Source of the DNA: Solobacterium moorei
GTDB lineage: Bacteria > Bacillota_I > Bacilli_A > Erysipelotrichales > Erysipelotrichaceae
Length of the DNA: 64,000 nucleotides
Assembly (NCBI RefSeq): GCF_036323475.1
Contig: NZ_AP028934.1
Span: forward strand, 2,418,001-2,482,000
Direction of reading: 5' to 3'
Each line of letters opens with the position of its first letter. Within the stretch, counting starts at the first letter, position 1. The position numbers and the translations under genes were made by a program. Positions 1-9,224 of the stretch are shown piece after piece. The notes below the pieces were generated by a model. It saw nothing but the letters and a program-made list of their open reading frames with translations. It did no database searches and was not told where the DNA came from.

Positions 1-252
1 ACCGCAGCAGATATCGTTATCCACTATGATCCTTGGTGGAATACAGCAGTTGAAAACCAAGCAAGTGACCGTGCACATCGTATCGGTCAAACAAATGTAG
101 TAAATGTCTTCCGTTTAATTATCAAGGATACCATCGAAGAGCGAATCATTCAGCTACAAAAAGAGAAATCTAATCTAGCTGACCGTATTCTATCTGGTGA
201 AGGTGTTTCCAGTGCTACATTATCCAGACAGGATTTATTAGAATTACTCTAA
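1..252 (+). CDS. SNF2-family helicase, C-terminal end (partial)
   Basis: This frame is open from the first base to a TAA at 250-252 and gives the last 83 residues of a larger protein. It contains DPWWN, then AVENQASDRAHRIGQ, which is motif VI of SNF2/Rad54-type helicases, followed by the usual IEERI and LQKEK tail. Such proteins are double-stranded DNA translocases that remodel protein-DNA complexes. The N-terminal domains lie outside the window, so the subfamily (RapA-like or the common Firmicute SNF2 protein) cannot be decided. The gene ends just before a hairpin shared with the convergent gene. Confidence 0.88.
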   Translation, partial: TAADIVIHYDPWWNTAVENQASDRAHRIGQTNVVNVFRLIIKDTIEERIIQLQKEKSNLADRILSGEGVSSATLSRQDLLELL

Positions 253-260
253 ATCAAGCA

Positions 261-290
261 AAAGAGACTGCGAGGTCTCTTTCATTATTT
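261..290. terminator. Bidirectional terminator between convergent genes
   Basis: An 8-bp perfect stem, AAAGAGAC at 261-268 and GTCTCTTT at 275-282, has a 6-base loop and is followed by a T-rich stretch. It sits directly after the helicase stop and before the stop of the minus-strand gene, so it can serve both. Confidence 0.7.
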
Positions 291-1628
291 CCGATATGTT
301 AAGAACTGATTGTTCTTGTCTGCAAGCCACTTGTTTTTACCAATTTGATACCAAGTGTAATCACTTGTCTGTTCAACAGAAAGTACTGTAAACTTCTCTC
401 CACGCTTTGCGCTTCCCACTACATCAAAGTTTGTGCCTGCACCTCCACGAATATTCAAGGAGTCAATTACAACTTCAACTTCACCTAGTGTCTCTGGCGT
501 GGGTTCTGGAGTTGCTGGTGTAGCAGTAGGCTCTGGTGTCGCATCAGAGTTTGCGACTACGCTAGTTGTCTCATTCTTTGATCCAAAAAGTGATTTGAAA
601 TCAAACTTTCCACCCATTGAATCATATACAATCCAAGCTAGCCCAGCCAATAACATTAATGTTAGAATCACAATTAAGAATTTTACGAAGAAACTTCCAC
701 CCTTGGATTCCTCCTCTTCAATATCCTCAACCTCTCCATCATTCTCATCAAATAAATCTTTCTTGAGAACTTGAGTTGCAGAGGACCGCACCTCTTGTTC
801 ATGAGAAATTGGGGTCGGTTCTTCCTTCTCTGTTGGAAGTGATAATGTATCCTCAATTTCATCAGATCCTGATGTGGATGGTAAATCTGGAAATTGCACT
901 TCCTTACTCTTTTCTTGTGGAAGAGATGGTGTCTCTACTGGCTTCACAGTTTCTTCCGGTTGTGCAAATACACCACTGAGAATATCATTCTCTGCTGACT
1001 GTAGTGCAAGGTCATCTTGCATCTTCAAAACCAATGCACGCGATGATACTGGATTTAACTTATCCATCAATACGATTAATGTTCCTAAGTTGAAACCTCC
1101 ACTCATCAGTGTATCCTTGGCTTCCGTTAACCAACTCATTACAGATTGAGGTGTTGTCATCAATAGCTTTGCACTTTCCTCAATGGACAAACCATCATAT
1201 AAGTGAAGTGCTAAAGCAGCTCTAGCTCCCGTGCTAAGCTTATCCATCATCTCTAATACTTGGTACTTCTTTCCTTCAACTGTTTCAGGTAAAACTGCCA
1301 TGTAGTTAGGGATTTCATCTGCTTCCGTGTACATGTTGCTGTTGGTTGTAGATTCTTTTAATGGTAATACGTGGGCGATAGCTTCCTTACGAACAATTTC
1401 TGCTGCCCAGCACTCAAACCATTCCGAATTCGTTACTTCCTTTAGATTTGAGAATACCTTCTTTAGCCCAGCCTGTTCTACTTTTCTAGCTTGCTCGTGA
1501 TCTGCCACATATAATCTCGTAATAAAGTACATCTTATCTGAAATACGTCTGAGTATCTCCTTTGCGGCCTCAATATCACGTTGTTTTGCTTTTGTTAGTA
1601 ATTCCTGTATTGTCTGATTTTCTAACAT
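285..1628 (-). CDS. Membrane-anchored sigma-factor-like protein with outside SH3 domain
   Basis: The 447-residue protein has an unusual order of parts. Residues 1-85 resemble sigma-70 region 2 and residues 121-175 resemble region 4, with a helix-turn-helix-like LSIEESAKLLMTTPQSVMSW. An acidic, Pro/Ser/Thr-rich linker (about 215-310) follows, then one membrane helix (about 313-336), a Thr/Pro-rich stalk with repeated TPEPT-like units, and a C-terminal bacterial SH3 domain (about 383-443) with the typical LNIRGGAGTNFDVVG segment. This places the N terminus in the cytoplasm and SH3 outside, where such domains bind cell wall. The likely role is wall sensing or transcription control. This is inference: the sigma similarity is by eye and could reflect a non-sigma HTH protein. 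It lies 14 bases downstream of the UPF0210 gene in the same direction. Confidence 0.6.
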   Translation of the reverse strand: MLENQTIQELLTKAKQRDIEAAKEILRRISDKMYFITRLYVADHEQARKVEQAGLKKVFSNLKEVTNSEWFECWAAEIVRKEAIAHVLPLKESTTNSNMYTEADEIPNYMAVLPETVEGKKYQVLEMMDKLSTGARAALALHLYDGLSIEESAKLLMTTPQSVMSWLTEAKDTLMSGGFNLGTLIVLMDKLNPVSSRALVLKMQDDLALQSAENDILSGVFAQPEETVKPVETPSLPQEKSKEVQFPDLPSTSGSDEIEDTLSLPTEKEEPTPISHEQEVRSSATQVLKKDLFDENDGEVEDIEEEESKGGSFFVKFLIVILTLMLLAGLAWIVYDSMGGKFDFKSLFGSKNETTSVVANSDATPEPTATPATPEPTPETLGEVEVVIDSLNIRGGAGTNFDVVGSAKRGEKFTVLSVEQTSDYTWYQIGKNKWLADKNNQFLTYRK

Positions 1629-1642
1629 AATTCCCTCCAGTA

Positions 1643-3004
1643 TTAATTCTTCAAACTATGTATCGGGGCCGGAATTCTTCCACCACGATTGATTAGTTTA
1701 TCTGCTTTTGTCATCTTCACTGGCATGATTGGTCCTTCACCTAAAAGACCGCCAAATACTAGTTTATCCCCTGCATCCATGCCAATTGCTGGTATCAATC
1801 TGCATGCAGTTGTCTTATTGTTAATCATACCGATGGCAGCTTCATCTGCAATTATAGCAGATAGTGTCTCTGCTGTCGTATCACCAGGCACAATAATCAT
1901 ATCTAATCCAACGGAACATACCGCTGTCATTGCTTCTAATTTTTCAATTGTTAGGATTCCTCGCTCTGCTGCTGCAATCATCCCAGCATCTTCTGATACC
2001 GGAATAAACGCACCAGATAAACCACCTACACTTGAGGATGCCATGACGCCACCCTTCTTCACCGCATCATTTAACATTGCAAGCGCTGCAGTTGTTCCAG
2101 GACCACCACAAACTTCTAGACCAATCTCTTCTAGGATTTGCGCAACGGAATCGCCTACCGCAGGTGTTGGAGCTAATGATAAATCAACAATCCCAAATGG
2201 AACATTTAATCGCTGTGACGCTTCACGACCAACAAGCTGTCCCATACGCGTAATCTTAAATGCAGTTTGTTTTATGCATGCCGCAACTTCATCCATGCTC
2301 GCATGCTCTCCTAATTTTTGTAAAGCAGCACGCACTACACCAGGACCTGATACACCAACATTGATAACACAGTCTGGTTCAGATACGCCATGGAAGGCAC
2401 CTGCCATAAATGGGTTATCTTCTACCGCATTGCAGAATACAACAAGCTTTGCTGCGCCAAAGCAGTTATTATCTTTTGTGACCTCCGCACATTTACGAAC
2501 AATCTGCCCCATCAGTTTAACTGCATCCATGTTAATTCCAGCTTTAGTAGAGCCAATATTAACACTCGAACAAACAATATCTGTTTCCTTCAAAGCTTGT
2601 GGAATTGACATAATCAGCTCACGATCACCCTGTGTCATTCCCTTTTGAACTAAAGCAGAATATCCGCCAATAAAGTTAATGCCAATTTCTTTACCCGCTT
2701 TATCTAGTGTCTTCGCATATTTTACACAATCACCACCAGATACACTCTGTAATAGTGCAATTGGGGTTACTGATACACGCTGGTTGATAATTGGAATCCC
2801 ATATTCACGTGAGATATCCTTTGCAACTTTTACAAGGTCTTTTGCTTTTGTTGTAATTTTTTTATAAATCTTTTCGCATGAGCAATCAATGTCTTCATCT
2901 GCACAATCGAGCAGGGAAATTCCCATTGTAACTGTGCGAATATCTAGACAATCCTCCTCAATCATATGAATCGTTTCTAGTATATTATCACTTTCAATAC
3001 GCAT
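1643..3004 (-). CDS. UPF0210/PFL-family protein (DUF711)
   Basis: The 453-residue protein matches the UPF0210 family (DUF711, structurally related to glycyl radical enzymes but not proven to be one). Recognisable parts are the N-terminal IETIxMI-type start, the [15 protein letters not shown] segment, the [19 protein letters not shown] segment and the conserved C-terminal [18 protein letters not shown]. Length is usual for the family. No cellular role is established. It follows the ACT-domain gene by 8 bases; that pairing is conserved in many Firmicutes and argues for a shared function, perhaps amino-acid-responsive control. Confidence 0.88.
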   Translation of the reverse strand: MRIESDNILETIHMIEEDCLDIRTVTMGISLLDCADEDIDCSCEKIYKKITTKAKDLVKVAKDISREYGIPIINQRVSVTPIALLQSVSGGDCVKYAKTLDKAGKEIGINFIGGYSALVQKGMTQGDRELIMSIPQALKETDIVCSSVNIGSTKAGINMDAVKLMGQIVRKCAEVTKDNNCFGAAKLVVFCNAVEDNPFMAGAFHGVSEPDCVINVGVSGPGVVRAALQKLGEHASMDEVAACIKQTAFKITRMGQLVGREASQRLNVPFGIVDLSLAPTPAVGDSVAQILEEIGLEVCGGPGTTAALAMLNDAVKKGGVMASSSVGGLSGAFIPVSEDAGMIAAAERGILTIEKLEAMTAVCSVGLDMIIVPGDTTAETLSAIIADEAAIGMINNKTTACRLIPAIGMDAGDKLVFGGLLGEGPIMPVKMTKADKLINRGGRIPAPIHSLKN

Positions 3005-3012
3005 AGATTCAC

Positions 3013-3282
3013 CTATATTGTATGCATGCTATTGAAGATATCTTCATGCATGACATGTACTTTGAGATGTTGTTCATCTCCAGCGCTTTCTAAATCATCA
3101 GCGACTTTACGGAAATTCTCTAGATTACTTGGAACTTCCACAATCATAATCATTGTAAATAAATCCTGTAGTACTTTCTGTGTTACATCAACGATATTGA
3201 TTTCTCTTTCAGCACATTTTGTTGCGATATATGCTAGAATGCCTGGCTTATCTTTGCCAACAACTGTAATAACCGCTCTCAT
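3013..3282 (-). CDS. ACT-domain protein, UPF0237 family
   Basis: This 89-residue protein is a single ACT domain ([17 protein letters not shown] at the start, then a second beta strand MIMIVEVP). ACT domains bind amino acids and regulate partner proteins. The size and the partner gene downstream (UPF0210) are both typical of the UPF0237 family, related to the GcvR regulator. It is cytosolic, with no signal or membrane segment. It probably acts as the regulatory partner of the UPF0210 protein; this is inferred from gene pairing. Confidence 0.87.
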   Translation of the reverse strand: MRAVITVVGKDKPGILAYIATKCAEREINIVDVTQKVLQDLFTMIMIVEVPSNLENFRKVADDLESAGDEQHLKVHVMHEDIFNSMHTI

Positions 3283-3292
3283 ATATTCTCCT

Positions 3293-4453
3293 TTATTCAG
3301 CTTGTAGTTTTTCTAATGATAAACCACAGTAATACAATTCCATCCGTAAGAATAATTTTGTCTTTTTGACAAACTCAACAGTGCTATCTTCACATGTTGA
3401 TGTTTGACTATTATTCACAAAATCATACTGACATGCACCTAAACTACCATTATCACCCTTCCAACTATATACATAAGTGATCGAGCGATTGCTATAGGTA
3501 AATGTCTTATTCGCAAAATCAATGCGATAACTTTCATTCTCATTGAATTTATTGCTATATACATCTTCTGATTCCTTCGTGTAGTTTAAGCGTGATACCA
3601 GTCTCTTCTTAAAGGTTGCTGTAACAGTATCCTCTGGAGAATCATCATCTGTTGTCACTGTCTGAATCGAGTTTGTATCGATGTCCTTGTAATATACGTA
3701 TGCACTCTCAGCTTGTTTTGTTTCATCACTGATAGATACCGTTGTTTCACCAAACTTTAGATAGTTAATTTCACTTTCATATTTGACATTTACTGACTGT
3801 CCATTTGTTGTGATTGTAGTATCGAATAGTGCCGTTTCTTTCACGTAGTGCTGGTCTTCATCAAATGTCACATGAATTTCATTACTTGTGATATCAAATG
3901 AATCAAAGTTCTTTAAACCATAGGAATCATATCTACTTAAGAAGAGTTCTTTTGCACGCTCTGCTTGGAGTTGAATCGTATATTCATTTTTATCTTTCGT
4001 TATGGAGGCGATATCTCCAGCCTCAAATACATATGGATCTAGTGGAACTAACATCGTCTTCTTTAGATTACTAAAGTCCATATCTTCATAGTAATTGACA
4101 GAGTTATATGTGTTATACAATCTACCGCCGTAATAATCTCCATTTAGCTCTGATAACATTCCATCCGCATTGATGTGTTGTTCATAGTGAGCACTATCAC
4201 CATCTGTTTCTAACACTCCATCCATGAGATAAGTATCTAGTGTTTTATCGCTATATGTCATCGTATATTTTGACTGAACGCTTACTGTCCAAGAAGATTC
4301 AATCTTACGATTTTTAAGGGTTGTAGTATATTCTCCTAATGTGGAATCATCTGTCTGAATCGTCTGCTCTATACTGGATTGTTGTTGTGCTGTACGCTTT
4401 CCGCATCCTACTAACAGTAAAGCGGTAATACATAATATTTTTATCATTTTCAT
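3293..4453 (-). CDS. Lipoprotein of unknown function
   Basis: The 386-residue product starts with a short signal peptide and lipobox LLVGC, giving lipid-modified Cys17. The mature protein is rich in Thr, Ser, Asp and Tyr and in beta-strand-like stretches, with no family I recognise. It is an outside, membrane-anchored lipoprotein. The gene ends 10 bases upstream of the ACT-domain gene and may be the first gene of that operon. The two later cysteines in the C-terminal third (near GACQYDF and STCED) could form a disulfide. Confidence 0.75.
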   Translation of the reverse strand: MKMIKILCITALLLVGCGKRTAQQQSSIEQTIQTDDSTLGEYTTTLKNRKIESSWTVSVQSKYTMTYSDKTLDTYLMDGVLETDGDSAHYEQHINADGMLSELNGDYYGGRLYNTYNSVNYYEDMDFSNLKKTMLVPLDPYVFEAGDIASITKDKNEYTIQLQAERAKELFLSRYDSYGLKNFDSFDITSNEIHVTFDEDQHYVKETALFDTTITTNGQSVNVKYESEINYLKFGETTVSISDETKQAESAYVYYKDIDTNSIQTVTTDDDSPEDTVTATFKKRLVSRLNYTKESEDVYSNKFNENESYRIDFANKTFTYSNRSITYVYSWKGDNGSLGACQYDFVNNSQTSTCEDSTVEFVKKTKLFLRMELYYCGLSLEKLQAE

Positions 4454-4529
4454 ATGTTATTATTATATCAATCTTTAAACTCTTATACGATAGAAAGCCA
4501 TAAAATCTTCATACAAAACTAATCTAAGC

Positions 4530-4560
4530 TTTAAAAAACCAGAAGATTAATCCTCTGGTT
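4530..4560 (-). terminator. Rho-independent terminator after PTS IIBC gene
   Basis: Reading the minus strand, AACCAGA...TCTGGTT pairs across 4537-4560 with a small inner GA/TC pair, followed by a run of T (4533-4538). It lies just downstream of the PTS gene stop. Confidence 0.75.
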
Positions 4561-4568
4561 ATTATGGT

Positions 4569-6155
4569 TTAGTCTAATCCAAGAATATCTTTTACAGCCG
4601 TTGTAATCGCATTGACATGTACACCATAAATAATCTGATAACTCTTGCCATTATGTACACAGCCAATAGCCTCTAAGTATTTTTGCCAATCCTCATCATC
4701 AACGACTTTTGTTTCATCTTTGACTGATACGCGTAAACGTGTTGCACAGCATGTAACACTATCAATATTATCTGCACCCCCAAAGGCTTCAACAATTCTC
4801 GCCTCTAAGCTATCGTTATTTATTGTACCATTTTTGATTTGTTGATATTCCTTCTTACTCATCAACTTAATATCATCATCTCCTCTTCCTGGAGTCTTAA
4901 TATTAAATTTTTTAATCATAAATTTAAATGCTGCATAGTATGTAACAAATGTCAGTGGCAATAGATAGAGTAATGAGAAGATATGTACCTTATTCGGTTG
5001 GAATAAGTTTGGAATCATGAAGAATAATGCATTGCCATTGATTGACACCTTTGTTAACTCTGTCAATACATAGCATAATCCGCAAAGTGGAGCATATACT
5101 AACCAATATAGTACTGGTGATGCAAACAAGAATGTATATTCAATTGGTTCAGAAATTCCTACTAACGCAAGTGTAAGTACAGCAGGGACTAACAATGAAG
5201 CTACTTTCTTTCTATTCTCAACCTTTGCACACTTATACATCGCAAATGCAGCGCCAGGTAGACCTGCAAGTTGGAATAAGATTCTTCCTGTTGTAAAATT
5301 ACGCACAATATATCCAGTTGCACTAGCAGATCCTGCTTGACCAACAATAATATTTTTTACGCCTTCATAAACAGTTCCGTCAATTGTCATTGTTCCACCT
5401 ACAGCTGAATATTCGATTGGAAATGCAATTAGATGGTGAATTCCAAATGGTAATAATGCTTTGTCAATAAATCCAAACAGCCATGTTCCAAAATATCCTG
5501 ATGTTGTAATCAAATGTGTAATAGATTGCAATACGCCGGCAACAACTGGCCATACATAGTAAGTCAAAATTCCTAATGGAATTGCAATAATTGTAATCAT
5601 AATAATTACAAATTTTGTTCCTTGGAAGAATGCAAACATGGAGTTGAACTTTGTTTCGCAGAATTTATTATGAATGAGGCCTGCAGAAACACCAGCAACA
5701 ATGCCGCTAAATATACCCATGTTGAAAGTAAATACGCCGGCAACAGTATCCCATAATGCATTAAAGTTTAAAGCAGCTTCTTGTGTATATCCAATTTCGA
5801 TTAAATGTTCAATTGTAACTGTATCTGCTGTCCATCCCTGTGCCTTTGCAAATGCGCCAATACATGTGATGTAGCAGAAGAACATAACGATACCACCAAA
5901 AGCAGCCCAACCCTTCTCCTTTTTTGCTAAAGTAAATGAAATGCCAACCGCAAACCATACAGGTAGATAATTCATAAACATAAATCCCATCCTTGTAAAC
6001 ATTGAGAATAATGTATTTATGATATTATCCCCTGGCATGATGTAGTTTGTTACGGCAGCACCAATACCTACATAAAAACCAACTAGTACCAATAAAATAA
6101 TTGGAACCATCATTGCTCCCGCAAATGATTGTAATTTTTCCTGAATATGTTTCAT
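4569..6155 (-). CDS. PTS transporter, glucose/alpha-glucoside-type EIIC-EIIB
   Basis: The 528-residue protein is a glucose-superfamily PTS permease. The EIIC domain (about 1-400) has some ten hydrophobic segments and family motifs such as LLPFGIHHLI and GISEPIEYTFLF. The C-terminal EIIB domain carries CATRLRV with the phosphorylatable Cys470. There is no EIIA domain, so phosphate must come from an EIIA encoded elsewhere. It imports and phosphorylates a sugar; the substrate is not evident (alpha-glucoside-like permeases are close relatives). It is divergent from a PRD regulator. A strong cre-like site lies 28 bases and a shared 20-base motif 66 bases upstream of the start, which has an AGGAGG ribosome site. 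Confidence 0.88.
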   Translation of the reverse strand: MKHIQEKLQSFAGAMMVPIILLVLVGFYVGIGAAVTNYIMPGDNIINTLFSMFTRMGFMFMNYLPVWFAVGISFTLAKKEKGWAAFGGIVMFFCYITCIGAFAKAQGWTADTVTIEHLIEIGYTQEAALNFNALWDTVAGVFTFNMGIFSGIVAGVSAGLIHNKFCETKFNSMFAFFQGTKFVIIMITIIAIPLGILTYYVWPVVAGVLQSITHLITTSGYFGTWLFGFIDKALLPFGIHHLIAFPIEYSAVGGTMTIDGTVYEGVKNIIVGQAGSASATGYIVRNFTTGRILFQLAGLPGAAFAMYKCAKVENRKKVASLLVPAVLTLALVGISEPIEYTFLFASPVLYWLVYAPLCGLCYVLTELTKVSINGNALFFMIPNLFQPNKVHIFSLLYLLPLTFVTYYAAFKFMIKKFNIKTPGRGDDDIKLMSKKEYQQIKNGTINNDSLEARIVEAFGGADNIDSVTCCATRLRVSVKDETKVVDDEDWQKYLEAIGCVHNGKSYQIIYGVHVNAITTAVKDILGLD

Positions 6156-6182
6156 TGTATCCTCCTGGATTTAGTTTAACAA

Positions 6183-6197
6183 GGAAAACGCTTACAT
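6183..6197 (-). promoter_or_regulatory. cre-like catabolite site upstream of PTS IIBC
   Basis: The minus strand reads ATGTAAGCGTTTTCC, which fits the Bacillus CcpA consensus WTGNAANCGNWNNCW at all but the last base. It lies between the PTS start and the shared motif, where CcpA would repress. Function is inferred. Confidence 0.65.
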
Positions 6198-6220
6198 ATT
6201 TTATTTTGAGATAACACTTC

Positions 6221-6240
6221 ATTGTGGTAATTATATACAA
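6221..6240 (-). promoter_or_regulatory. Predicted operator/promoter motif, copy 1 (PTS side)
   Basis: The minus strand reads TTGTATATAATTACCACAAT. An almost identical sequence occurs upstream of the alcohol dehydrogenase gene at 9139-9158 in the same orientation to transcription and at nearly the same distance from the start codon (the core ATTACCACA ends 68 or 69 bases from it). It lies in the 97-bp divergent region and 12 bases before the longest start of the PRD regulator, so it could also mediate autoregulation. Confidence 0.55.
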
Positions 6241-6252
6241 ACATAAGTATTC

Positions 6253-7785
6253 ATGCATATAATGATAAAAACGGAGAACATCACCAACATGCCAATAAAT
6301 ATTGCTAATATCGCTATCGCAATGCTAACTGAAAAAGACTTATTTACTTATGAAACCATTTCTCAAAAAGTCAATTTATCAAATAAGACTGTTCGAAATA
6401 ATATGCCAGATATTATCTCACTGTTCCAAAAATATAATATTAATATCCAAAAAAGCCCAGGTATTGGTATTCGTCTCTTTGGGAAAAAGGAAGATATTCT
6501 AAAGTGCTATAAATACTGTGAAAGTATGATTCATAAAAGCACTCAGATTTCATCAAAAATTCGTCAGAATAGTATTACATTTCTTTTATTAACAAGTTTC
6601 CGTAAGGTAACCATATCTTCGTTAGAAAGAAAATTATATATTACACGACCAAGCATTTATAATGATTTAAAGAATATTATAGCTTTTTTATCAAAATATA
6701 GTATTGTACTTACTAAAAGCAGAAAGAATGGCTTGTGCATTTCTTCTGGAGAAAAACGCGTTCGCCATTGTTTATTAGATTTAACATTCCACATGTTAGA
6801 ATCCAATCTATCTTCATATTCACTAATTCCGGAGATATATCAATATTTATCTAATGTATCAAGATCTACCGATATACAGAAGATTCGTAAATTTATTCTT
6901 ACAACTGCCAAAGAAACATCTACCGAAATTACAGAAAGTGATTTATTTCGGGCTATCTTATTTGTTTATATTGCATTCTATAGAATGCAGAATCAGCATT
7001 TTACTTCTCTAAATACAAGTATTGAAAAGAAAATAAAAAATAGTATAGTACGAGAATATCTTGCCAATAATTTAAAGAATCTTTCACGCTATTTTGGAGT
7101 GCAATTATCCGAAGAAGAAGCAATTTATATTACTGCACAGCTTTCTGTATATTTAAGTTCGAAAGATGAGTTTGTTTACCATGATTACACCAATCAGATA
7201 TCTACACTTGACTTTACAAAGCAATTTACTGCATATTTAAATACAATTATAAAAATAAAAAATACTAGTGCATTTGAAAAGCAACTATATCCTTTTTTAG
7301 AAAAAACAATCCAAAAGTTTAATTTTGATTATGATTGTTATAATCCAAATACTAATCTAATTATACAGCAGTATCCTAAACTATTCGAAATCGCAAGTTC
7401 TATTAATACATTTACCGAACATTCCATGTATGTCACCTTGCCAAATGATGCTATTGCCACTATTACTTTATTACTCGCTTCTGTACACGAAAAGCAAACT
7501 GCCACCATTATATGTGGTTTTTGGTCACAAGTTCATCCATTTAAGAAAGAATTATTTTTAAATATTTTGCATACATCAATACTCAACATGAAATTAGTAG
7601 ACTTGAAAAATGAAGTTGAACTAAAATCTTTTAAAGGTGATTTGATTTTGAGCACTGCTGACCAACTACATACTACGATAGAAGTAATTCCAATCCCAGA
7701 ATTAATTAATCAAGAATTTATTCATTTACTAAATGAGAAGATACAGGATATTAGAGAAAAAAAGAGAGCTTCTTTCTTTAGATAA
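6253..7785 (+). CDS. PRD-containing transcriptional regulator (BglG/LicR-like)
   Basis: The 510-residue protein has two N-terminal helix-turn-helix parts (LTEKDLFTYETISQKVNLSNKTVRNNM, about 25-55, and a second near 100-135 with LERKLYITRPSIYNDL), then regions resembling PTS regulation domains (about 180-390) and a degenerate C-terminal EIIB/EIIA-like part. This matches PTS-controlled DNA-binding activators. The longest start at 6253 has no clear ribosome site; ATG 6289 has GGAG 12 bases upstream and begins right at the first HTH, so it is a good alternative. Divergence from the PTS gene suggests it controls that gene and, through the shared motif, the dehydrogenase operon. Confidence 0.8.
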   Translation: MHIMIKTENITNMPINIANIAIAMLTEKDLFTYETISQKVNLSNKTVRNNMPDIISLFQKYNINIQKSPGIGIRLFGKKEDILKCYKYCESMIHKSTQISSKIRQNSITFLLLTSFRKVTISSLERKLYITRPSIYNDLKNIIAFLSKYSIVLTKSRKNGLCISSGEKRVRHCLLDLTFHMLESNLSSYSLIPEIYQYLSNVSRSTDIQKIRKFILTTAKETSTEITESDLFRAILFVYIAFYRMQNQHFTSLNTSIEKKIKNSIVREYLANNLKNLSRYFGVQLSEEEAIYITAQLSVYLSSKDEFVYHDYTNQISTLDFTKQFTAYLNTIIKIKNTSAFEKQLYPFLEKTIQKFNFDYDCYNPNTNLIIQQYPKLFEIASSINTFTEHSMYVTLPNDAIATITLLLASVHEKQTATIICGFWSQVHPFKKELFLNILHTSILNMKLVDLKNEVELKSFKGDLILSTADQLHTTIEVIPIPELINQEFIHLLNEKIQDIREKKRASFFR

Positions 7786-7788
7786 AGA

Positions 7789-9006
7789 TCAAACTCTCCA
7801 TTCTCCATTTTCCATTAATAGTATTTCTTCATTATTGTTTGAACTAGCTGTAATTGTTACTCTAGAATCTCCAAACATTACATCCACGTGATAATTAGAA
7901 TAATTTATACCCAACCTTTCGAACTCTTTTCTTCCATACTCTATCTTGTGATTAATACTGCATGGGTACGCGCAACCAATTGCTAGATGGCATGCTGCAT
8001 TCTCATCAAGTAATGTTGTCTGAAAAATAATGTTCGTTTTAGATATTTCTGTTTCTCCTGGCAAAATGGCAATTTCTCCAGGATATCTATTGTTTTCATC
8101 TAAATTGATAATTTCATCGAGTATAGATTTATTATCTGTTGCACAATAATCTAATATTTTACCCTTTTCAAAATGTAAACTAAACTCATTGATAAGCCTA
8201 CCGCTATAATTCAGTGGCTTTGTATTATGCATTATACCAGTTATCCCAGTTTTCTTTGGCGCTGTAAATATCTCTTGAGTTGGAAAATTAGGCATATAAC
8301 GAATTCCTTTTTCTGTAATTTCGCACCCTCCTGTCCATTTATGATTCTCTGCTAGCTCCACATATAATTGAGTTTTATCTGTTTTAAAGTATAGTGATTT
8401 AAATTGTTGTTGATCAAGATACTTTACCCTTTCTTGAATTTCATTTATTCGCCGGTTCCATATTTCGACAGCATTATCAAAATTTGCTAATGTAATTTGA
8501 AGATATACTTCCCATAACTTATCTAATGGTCGTAATTCTTCAGGGAAGATACATTCTGCCCAATATTTTGTTGGTATGACAGTTTTGCAAGATGCAATAT
8601 TTCCAACTTTTCTTTTTTCATTTCTAAACTTCAAGTTATATTTCTTCTCAATCTGTTTCAACTGCTGTAATTCCTGCTTTTTCTCTTCGTCAAAAAAATC
8701 TATACCTCTCTTAGCCTCAAAAAACACACAGTTTTGTTCCAACAGACTTAACTTCTTTGATGTAATCTCTGATAAATAACTATCATAGATTTGATAGTTA
8801 TTTTTATATTTTTCTAGTAATTGATTATAGTCATCTGTAAATTGATATATAACCTCCATACCTTTCAATTGTTTAGTTTTCTTATCAAATATATCTTTTA
8901 ATGATATATATTCGGATGGAATTGTTACATATAGCAATTGATTTGGCTGAATATTAACACCGACTCTCAACCATACATCAACTAGATTTTCAAGATATTT
9001 ATACAT
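7789..9006 (-). CDS. M29-family aminopeptidase (AmpS/PepS-like)
   Basis: The 405-residue cytosolic protein matches the M29 (thermophilic) aminopeptidases, which use two metal ions to remove N-terminal residues. Conserved features in order are a GVNIQPNQLLYV start, NFPTQEIFTAP with Glu245, GEIAILP with Glu311, LLDENAACHLAIG with His340, and YHVDVMFGD with His373 and Asp375, the expected metal ligands. Length is normal. It converges on the PRD regulator with only three bases between stops and diverges from the dehydrogenase operon. Its role inside this sugar locus is unclear. Confidence 0.87.
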   Translation of the reverse strand: MYKYLENLVDVWLRVGVNIQPNQLLYVTIPSEYISLKDIFDKKTKQLKGMEVIYQFTDDYNQLLEKYKNNYQIYDSYLSEITSKKLSLLEQNCVFFEAKRGIDFFDEEKKQELQQLKQIEKKYNLKFRNEKRKVGNIASCKTVIPTKYWAECIFPEELRPLDKLWEVYLQITLANFDNAVEIWNRRINEIQERVKYLDQQQFKSLYFKTDKTQLYVELAENHKWTGGCEITEKGIRYMPNFPTQEIFTAPKKTGITGIMHNTKPLNYSGRLINEFSLHFEKGKILDYCATDNKSILDEIINLDENNRYPGEIAILPGETEISKTNIIFQTTLLDENAACHLAIGCAYPCSINHKIEYGRKEFERLGINYSNYHVDVMFGDSRVTITASSNNNEEILLMENGEWRV

Positions 9007-9062
9007 TTTTCTATTCTCCTAATATAAACATTATACATTTCGGGTGTATTATGATAATTAAT

Positions 9063-9073
9063 TATTACCACAT
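9063..9073 (+). promoter_or_regulatory. Weaker copy of shared ATTACCACA motif
   Basis: The sequence TATTACCACAT repeats the core of the 9139-9158 motif 84 bases further upstream, close to eight helical turns. It lies in the divergent region between the aminopeptidase and dehydrogenase genes, so it may be a second, weaker operator. Confidence 0.35.
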
Positions 9074-9138
9074 ATTATAGGAAAGATATTACAAGTCTCT
9101 TTAACCTATAGCAAATAACGCATTTATAGTATTCCTCT

Positions 9139-9158
9139 TTGTATAAAATTACCACATT
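9139..9158 (+). promoter_or_regulatory. Predicted operator/promoter motif, copy 2 (dehydrogenase side)
   Basis: The plus strand reads TTGTATAAAATTACCACATT and matches the site upstream of the PTS gene in 18 of 20 bases. The core ATTACCACA ends 69 bases before the dehydrogenase start codon. A TATAAT at 9200-9205 lies between the motif and the gene. The most likely binder is the PRD regulator encoded at 6253-7785. Confidence 0.55.
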
Positions 9159-9224
9159 CAATGGGTATGAATTAGCAAAAACAATTATATATTTTCTTTT
9201 ATAATTCTTTTATCAGGAGGTGCT

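Noticed and set aside
1689-2648. Long open frame of 319 codons on the plus strand
   Set aside because: It lies fully antisense to the well-recognised UPF0210 gene, has no ribosome site and encodes no known domain; it is a codon-use shadow.
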